From the NCBI GenBank assembly GCA_023228245.1, contig JALOBN010000076.1, positions 1 through 9,598 on the forward strand: a DNA stretch of 9,598 nt. Reading direction: 5' to 3'. This document shows positions 6,284 through 9,598 of this stretch, piece by piece; position 1 is the stretch's first letter, and each line of letters starts with the position of its first letter. The notes under the pieces were generated by a model that was given only the letters and a program-made list of their open reading frames with translations, was not told where the DNA came from and searched no databases. The position numbers and the translations under genes are program-made. The stretch is from Candidatus Pacearchaeota archaeon. GTDB taxonomy: Archaea > Nanoarchaeota > Nanoarchaeia > Pacearchaeales > GW2011-AR1.

Positions 6284-7327
6284 ATGGCCGATAGTTATTT
6301 TCTCAAACTCAAGGCGGAAACGCCGACACGGTTGTGGGTGAATAACCCTACGGTACCGGAAACTGAAGCAGCGCTCGCAAACGGCGCCGTGAGCTGTACA
6401 ACCAACCCGACATACTGCGCCAATATGCTCAAGCGCGATTACGATTACGCGTCGAGAGTCATCGGCGCGTGTATCAAGGAAGGCGGCAGTGTCGAGGCCA
6501 TCGCAAACCGCGCGCAGCAGACCATGGCCGCGCGTATCATGAGGTATTTCCGTCCGGTCTATGACCGGTCAAAGGGCGCCGATGGTTTCGTATCAATTCA
6601 GGACAATCCCCGCGCCGATGAAAGCGCGCAGCACATCATCGAGGAGTCACGAAGCTATAAAAAACTCGGACCGAACTTTATCGTCAAAATCCCGGCGACC
6701 AAGGCCGGTCTTGCGGCCATCGAAACGCTGCTTGCGGAGGGCATACCGGTAATCGCCACCGAAGTCTTTGGTATCGCCCAAATGACGGCGGCTTGCGAAG
6801 TTTACAAAAAAGCAACGGTAAAACTGAAAACAAAGCCGGCGTATTTTGTTACCCATATCACCGGTATTTTCGACGAATACCTGAAAGAAACCACCGAGAA
6901 ACAAGGAATCAATATTGCCCCGGCGGTTCTGGCGCAAGCCGGGGCCGCTGTTTGCCGCAAGCAGTACCGAATCATGATTGAGCAAGGCTATCCGGGTATC
7001 ATGCTTGGCGGTGGCGCGCGCAACACCGGCCACTTCACCGATTTCGTGGGCGGCGCGGTACATATCACAATCAATTGGAGTACCGCGGAAGAGATTCTCG
7101 CTCAGAACATGAAAGTCGAAGAACGCATGTCGGTTCGCACACACCCGGCCGCAATCGATGAGTTGCGCGAAAAACTTCCCGATTTCCGCAAAGCGTGGGA
7201 TGAAAATGGCCTCGCGGTTGATGATTTTGCCGGCTATGGGCCGGTCCAGCGGTTCCGCAACCAGTTTATCAGGGGCTGGGACGCGCTGATTGGCGAAATA
7301 GAAAAACGCAAACAAGGTAAGGTATAA
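6284..7327 (+). CDS. Transaldolase / fructose-6-phosphate aldolase family protein with altered active site
   Basis: 347 residues from the ATG with the good RBS. Family signatures are SCTTNPT (37-43), FIVKIPATKAG (132-142) with the Schiff-base lysine K135, EGIPVIATEVFGIAQ (152-166), and MLGGGARN (240-247). These give a class I aldolase TIM barrel in the cytoplasm. Several residues differ from both model groups: the catalytic Asp of the first strand (D17 in TalB, D6 in FSA) aligns with N20 or N21 (LWVNNP); the TalB Glu96 position reads Q106 (VSIQ), as in FSA, which has Gln59; and the SPFVGR/SPYVNR-type segment reads THITGIFD (190-197), so the Phe/Tyr that separates transaldolase from aldolase is I192. 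It may therefore be an aldolase for an unusual hydroxyketone or a transaldolase-like enzyme with another acid-base group. It sits 33 nt after the SDR gene and before the second URO-D gene. Confidence 0.85.
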   Translation: MADSYFLKLKAETPTRLWVNNPTVPETEAALANGAVSCTTNPTYCANMLKRDYDYASRVIGACIKEGGSVEAIANRAQQTMAARIMRYFRPVYDRSKGADGFVSIQDNPRADESAQHIIEESRSYKKLGPNFIVKIPATKAGLAAIETLLAEGIPVIATEVFGIAQMTAACEVYKKATVKLKTKPAYFVTHITGIFDEYLKETTEKQGINIAPAVLAQAGAAVCRKQYRIMIEQGYPGIMLGGGARNTGHFTDFVGGAVHITINWSTAEEILAQNMKVEERMSVRTHPAAIDELREKLPDFRKAWDENGLAVDDFAGYGPVQRFRNQFIRGWDALIGEIEKRKQGKV

Positions 7328-7328
7328 T
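7299..7328 (+). promoter_or_regulatory. Possible internal promoter before the second URO-D gene
   Basis: A perfect TATAAT (7323-7328) overlaps the stop codon of the transaldolase-like gene. The best upstream hexamer is TAGAAA (7299-7304, four of six matches) at 18 nt spacing. This could give separate expression of the last gene. The -35 is weak and the box could be chance at a TAA stop. Confidence 0.25.
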
Positions 7329-7385
7329 ATGGTCTGCGCTAAGTTGATTTTTGGCGGATAGGAAAAACGAGACGGAGAGACGCTT

Positions 7386-8459
7386 ATGTTTGTAACCGAA
7401 GAAAACAGCTATCAGTATGCGGTAAACTTATGGATGGGAAAACCTTCCGGGCATCTATTCTGGGCGCTGGATGCCGACAGTAAACATCAGGATATGGCGG
7501 CGCAACAATGCGGTCGCAAAGGCAACTTTGAATTGCAAAGGTATGAATTGGGCTGTTTGCCCTGGGCCGGTACGGTGAGTCCCTATGAAACAGAAAATCC
7601 GTTTGTGGAAATCACCCGCCGGAGCGAAAACGAAATGACTTACATCGAGTATCGCTCTGCCGCGGGCGTCTTGACCGAAACGGTGCGGCGCGGGCAGATA
7701 TTCAAGTATAAAGTGAACTCCCCCGAAACGTTGCGAATCCTGATGGAAAATTGGCGGCATTTTGTGGTGCGTCCCATTAACATGGAACAGTACTACGCGG
7801 CCTGCGCGGGGAAAATTCCCCTGATTGTCTCCGCCGATACCGCCTCCGCCGTTCAGCACATGTTGCAATATGAGACCGGCGTCGCGGACTTATGGTATTT
7901 GTTGATGGATGAACCCTCTTTGGTTGAAGAAGCCATGGAAATATGGCAGGAAAATCTTCGTCAAAAATACCTTATCATGCAAAAGGCATCGGTTATCGGG
8001 TGGTATCAGGCGGAGAACACCTCGACAACCATGATTTCTCCGGCGTACTATCGGAAGTACAGCATGCGCCACATGAAATTATTTGCCGATATGGCCGCCG
8101 AGGCGGGATGCCGGTCAATGGTTCACATGTGCGGACTGCTTTACGACCTTATGCCGTTGATACGGGAAACCGGCATGAACGGAATACATTCCCTGACACC
8201 GCCGAAAACCGGCAATGTGCCGTTTGAATATGCCTACAAGGTTATGCCGGACGGCTTTGTCGTGTTGGGGAGGTTCGGCTCCACCGACTGGATTGGAAAA
8301 TCCAAGGCGGAGATTACGCGGCGCCTGACGGAAGTTCTGCCGCGTCATATTTACCGGGAGCATGCATTTATGCTGCTTGTTACTTCCGACGCGACGCCAT
8401 TCACCGGCGACAATATCAAACTGCTCCGGGACTGTATCAACGAATACGAGAAAGCATAA
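7386..8459 (+). CDS. Uroporphyrinogen decarboxylase (URO-D) family protein, methyltransferase-like (copy 2)
   Basis: 357 residues. It lacks the DRxP N-terminal motif of copy 1 and opens instead with a short divergent segment, but the C-terminal half is clear: YQAENTST (207-214), MVHMCG (245-250) with the zinc-type H247-x-C249 pair, GIHSLTPP (266-273), and FVVLGRFGSTDW. The expected third ligand Cys is again replaced in a TSD motif (D335), 86 residues after the His, compared with 87 in copy 1. The two copies are clearly divergent, so this is not a recent duplication. Known relatives with an H-x-C pair are cobamide:thiol methyltransferases or demethylase components; here neither corrinoid protein nor activator is visible. 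GGAG at 7374-7377 is 8 nt before the ATG. The 58-nt gap after the transaldolase-like gene may hold its own promoter. It appears to be the last gene of the group. Confidence 0.8.
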   Translation: MFVTEENSYQYAVNLWMGKPSGHLFWALDADSKHQDMAAQQCGRKGNFELQRYELGCLPWAGTVSPYETENPFVEITRRSENEMTYIEYRSAAGVLTETVRRGQIFKYKVNSPETLRILMENWRHFVVRPINMEQYYAACAGKIPLIVSADTASAVQHMLQYETGVADLWYLLMDEPSLVEEAMEIWQENLRQKYLIMQKASVIGWYQAENTSTTMISPAYYRKYSMRHMKLFADMAAEAGCRSMVHMCGLLYDLMPLIRETGMNGIHSLTPPKTGNVPFEYAYKVMPDGFVVLGRFGSTDWIGKSKAEITRRLTEVLPRHIYREHAFMLLVTSDATPFTGDNIKLLRDCINEYEKA

Positions 8460-8474
8460 GATGGGGCGGGACGG

Positions 8475-8494
8475 GCGTCAGTGACTCTTGACGC
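8475..8494 (+). terminator. Weak hairpin after the catabolic gene group
   Basis: GCGTCA (8475-8480) pairs with TGACGC (8489-8494), extendable by a G-U pair, with a 6-8 nt loop, 15 nt after the second URO-D gene. No T-run follows, so factor-independent termination is doubtful. It could instead protect the mRNA 3' end. Confidence 0.3.
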
Positions 8495-8565
8495 TTATGG
8501 AGATGCTGCCTTTCGGGGACTTTTAAGGATTGTGACATGGGTATTTGGATGCTGATTTTGCCGGG

Positions 8566-8602
8566 CGTAATATCGGCACTTGACAAAGCCTCAAATATTA
8601 CG
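8566..8602. repeat. 8-bp inverted repeat bracketing the -35 box (candidate operator)
   Basis: CGTAATAT (8566-8573) and ATATTACG (8595-8602) are exact reverse complements, 29 bp apart centre to centre. The -35 box lies between them and the right arm abuts the -10 box. The near three-turn spacing could place a dimer or two bound subunits on one DNA face. A regulator here would block or control polymerase. No regulator gene is in the window. Confidence 0.4.
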
Positions 8603-8608
8603 TATAAT
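8580..8608 (+). promoter_or_regulatory. Perfect-consensus sigma-70 promoter for the pilin-like gene
   Basis: TTGACA (8580-8585), a 17-nt spacer, and TATAAT (8603-8608) match the housekeeping consensus at all twelve positions with ideal spacing, in an AT-rich context. Transcription would begin near 8615 and leave a leader of about 150 nt before the ATG at 8768. Such a strong promoter fits an abundant structural or surface protein, unless held in check by the flanking inverted repeat. Confidence 0.8.
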
Positions 8609-8767
8609 GATAAATAGATTGATTTATTAAGTATATTTTTCCCTTTTGTTCCAGGGTTGCGGCCGCGCTTGACGCAAGTGATTTTGTCCCGCGCCGCCGG
8701 GGGAAAGAAACCTCTCCCTTTTCCCGCCCCTGTAAGGATAGATAATGCTGTCTAAACGGAGGAAAAA

Positions 8768-9409
8768 ATGGTACGGATAAAGAAAGCGGCACGGAAAGCG
8801 TTAGGTTTCACCCTGATTGAACTGTTAGTAGTTATTGCCATCATCGCCATCCTGGCGGCGATGTTACTGCCGGCCCTAAGCTCGGCAAGGGAGAAAGCCA
8901 GACAGGCCTCCTGCATGAGCAACCTGAAACAATTGGGCCTGGCGGTCTTCATGTACGCGGGGGACTACGATGGCTGGCTTGTTCTTGACCAAAACCCCGC
9001 CGATGGCACCGGCCCATACGGCACGAATTTCCCTGTCGTAGAGCCGGTGGGAACGGTCTGGCAATATTCCCCGCTGGGTAAACTTCTGCCTTACGCCGGC
9101 AACAATATGAACCTGTTCTTGTGCCCGACGATGGTAAAGTTAATTCCACTCCGGGTCGCATCCGACAGAACCACTTACTGCTGGGAGAAGTACCTCAACG
9201 GCGGGTGGAATTTGAAGCTTGATAAGATAGGCCAGCCTTCCATTGCGATGCTGTCATCGGAACAAGGCTACATGGACAATGATACATTGTTCACCAAAGG
9301 CCCGCATACCGGGAGCTGGAATGCTCTTTTTGCCGACGGGCACGTGGGTATTAGCTCGAAAAGCTGCGTGCAATACAATGGCACCACCTTTCCCGGTTTT
9401 GCACAGTAA
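8768..9409 (+). CDS. Prepilin-like secreted protein with N-terminal methylation motif and H-X9-DG ending (DUF1559-type)
   Basis: 213 residues. A short basic leader ([13 protein letters not shown]) ends at G13, followed by the type IV pilin-like segment [21 protein letters not shown]14 would become residue +1 after prepilin peptidase and E18 is the conserved Glu+5. The helix continues into [21 protein letters not shown] and YAGDYDG, very characteristic of Lentisphaerota/Planctomycetota pseudopilin-like families. Near the C-terminus H180 is followed by nine residues and DG (190-191), the H-X9-DG processing-associated motif. C49, C119 and C138 could form a disulfide. The protein probably sits in the inner membrane or assembles into a surface fibre; its binding partner is unknown. 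GGAGG (8758-8762) lies 5 nt before the ATG. It has its own promoter and appears monocistronic. Confidence 0.9.
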   Translation: MVRIKKAARKALGFTLIELLVVIAIIAILAAMLLPALSSAREKARQASCMSNLKQLGLAVFMYAGDYDGWLVLDQNPADGTGPYGTNFPVVEPVGTVWQYSPLGKLLPYAGNNMNLFLCPTMVKLIPLRVASDRTTYCWEKYLNGGWNLKLDKIGQPSIAMLSSEQGYMDNDTLFTKGPHTGSWNALFADGHVGISSKSCVQYNGTTFPGFAQ

Positions 9410-9421
9410 ACCGCGCGAACG

Positions 9422-9442
9422 CGAAGTAGTTTCGTTTTTTTT
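9422..9442 (+). terminator. Short hairpin with eight Ts, possible intrinsic terminator
   Basis: CGAA (9422-9425) pairs with TTCG (9431-9434) around a 5-nt loop, with a possible outer G-U pair, directly followed by eight Ts (9435-9442), 13 nt after the pilin-like stop codon. Position and T-run are right for a terminator, but the stem is short for efficient termination. Confidence 0.4.
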
Positions 9443-9456
9443 GCTGATGGCTGATT

Positions 9457-9485
9457 CCGGTATCCCGGCAACCCCGGGATACCGG
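9457..9485. repeat. Strong 12-bp perfect hairpin downstream of the pilin-like gene
   Basis: CCGGTATCCCGG (9457-9468) and CCGGGATACCGG (9474-9485) are exact reverse complements with a 5-nt loop (CAACC). The GC-rich stem would be very stable in RNA. No T-run follows on either strand, so it may be an mRNA-protecting or Rho-assisting structure, or a dispersed intergenic palindrome unit. It may work together with the T-run just upstream. Confidence 0.75.
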
Positions 9486-9539
9486 AGGAAATGTAATAAG
9501 GAGATGATACGATAACAGTCAAATGGTGAACTCTCCGTC

Positions 9540-9569
9540 CCCGTTTGGTATAATTTAAGTACCAACGGG
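9540..9569. promoter_or_regulatory. Dyad surrounding a TATAAT box, possible promoter/operator of the next gene
   Basis: CCCGTT-T-GGTA (9540-9550) pairs with TACC-AACGGG (9560-9569): ten pairs with one bulged T and a 9-nt loop. TATAAT (9549-9554) begins in the left arm. The best -35 at 17-nt spacing (GTGAAC, 9526-9531) is poor, so either an activator is needed or the box is chance. No gene starts before the window ends at 9598. Confidence 0.3.
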
Positions 9570-9598
9570 TCCGGAGTAGATAGGTTATAGGTTGTATT

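Larger units (their letters stand above)
8460..8767. other. 308-nt intergenic region separating the two transcription units
   Basis: No open frame here looks like a protein. The first part is GC-rich with a weak hairpin (8475-8494). The part at 8590-8640 is strongly AT-rich and holds the promoter described separately. The rest (about 8615-8767) would be the transcribed leader of the pilin-like gene. It contains a GCGGCCGC palindrome, a short CTTG/CAAG hairpin, and a 6-bp GGGAAA/TTTCCC stem (8701-8725). None matches a riboswitch class that I recognise. Confidence 0.6.

Noticed and set aside
8663..8670. GCGGCCGC palindrome in the pilin-like gene leader
   Set aside because: An isolated 8-bp GC palindrome in GC-rich sequence, with no second copy or other structure suggesting function.
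8598..8792. Short minus-strand open frame in the intergenic region
   Set aside because: It overlaps the promoter and the start of the pilin-like gene, is low in complexity, and has no domain or convincing RBS.
9484..9515. SD-like sequences with tiny frames (ATG TAA at 9491; ATG ATA CGA TAA at 9504)
   Set aside because: The spacings from GGAGG and AAGGAG to these ATGs are too short, and the frames end after one or three codons.

Overview
The window looks like a chromosomal piece from a bacterium of the PVC superphylum, most likely Lentisphaerota or Kiritimatiellota, with Planctomycetota or Verrucomicrobiota possible. The evidence is the prepilin-like gene at the right end, which has the H-X9-DG ending that is massively expanded in those phyla. 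A cytoplasmic glycosidase-like protein and two uroporphyrinogen-decarboxylase (URO-D) family proteins sitting among sugar-acid enzymes fit the same picture. All recognisable genes are on the + strand. Base composition is moderately GC-rich, with AT-rich gaps between genes. No tRNA, rRNA, CRISPR, insertion sequence or phage gene was seen.

Layout: (1) 3-227, the C-terminal end of a protein cut by the window edge, resembling a family 9-like carbohydrate-binding domain. (2) 261-8459, seven tightly spaced genes: a TIM-barrel glycoside-hydrolase-like protein, a first URO-D family protein, an HpcH/HpaI class II aldolase, an altronate/galactarate dehydratase-like (UxaA/GarD) protein, a classical short-chain dehydrogenase (SDR), a transaldolase/fructose-6-phosphate-aldolase-like protein, and a second URO-D family protein. 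(3) 8460-8767, an intergenic region with a perfect-consensus sigma-70 promoter inside an 8-bp inverted repeat, then a leader of about 150 nt. (4) 8768-9409, a prepilin-like secreted protein. (5) 9410-9598, a weak hairpin with a T-run, a strong 12-bp hairpin, and a dyad around a TATAAT that may be the promoter of the next gene.

Proposed teamwork (inference): the carbohydrate-binding and glycosidase-like proteins suggest a glycan or glycoside as source. The SDR could oxidise the released sugar or sugar acid, the UxaA-like protein could dehydrate an aldonate to a 2-keto-3-deoxy acid, and the HpcH/HpaI aldolase could split that into pyruvate and an aldehyde. The aldolase and dehydratase genes overlap by 4 nt, which favours linked function. 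The FSA-like protein may carry out another aldol cleavage. The two URO-D proteins resemble cobamide-dependent methyltransferase activators more than haem enzymes, so O-methylated sugars are a speculative substrate. No corrinoid protein, transporter, kinase or regulator gene is visible here.

The most unusual points are: active-site substitutions in the transaldolase-like protein, the same Cys-to-Asp change at the third metal-ligand position in both URO-D proteins, loss of two usual Cys motifs in the UxaA-like protein, and the promoter/inverted-repeat arrangement before the pilin-like gene.
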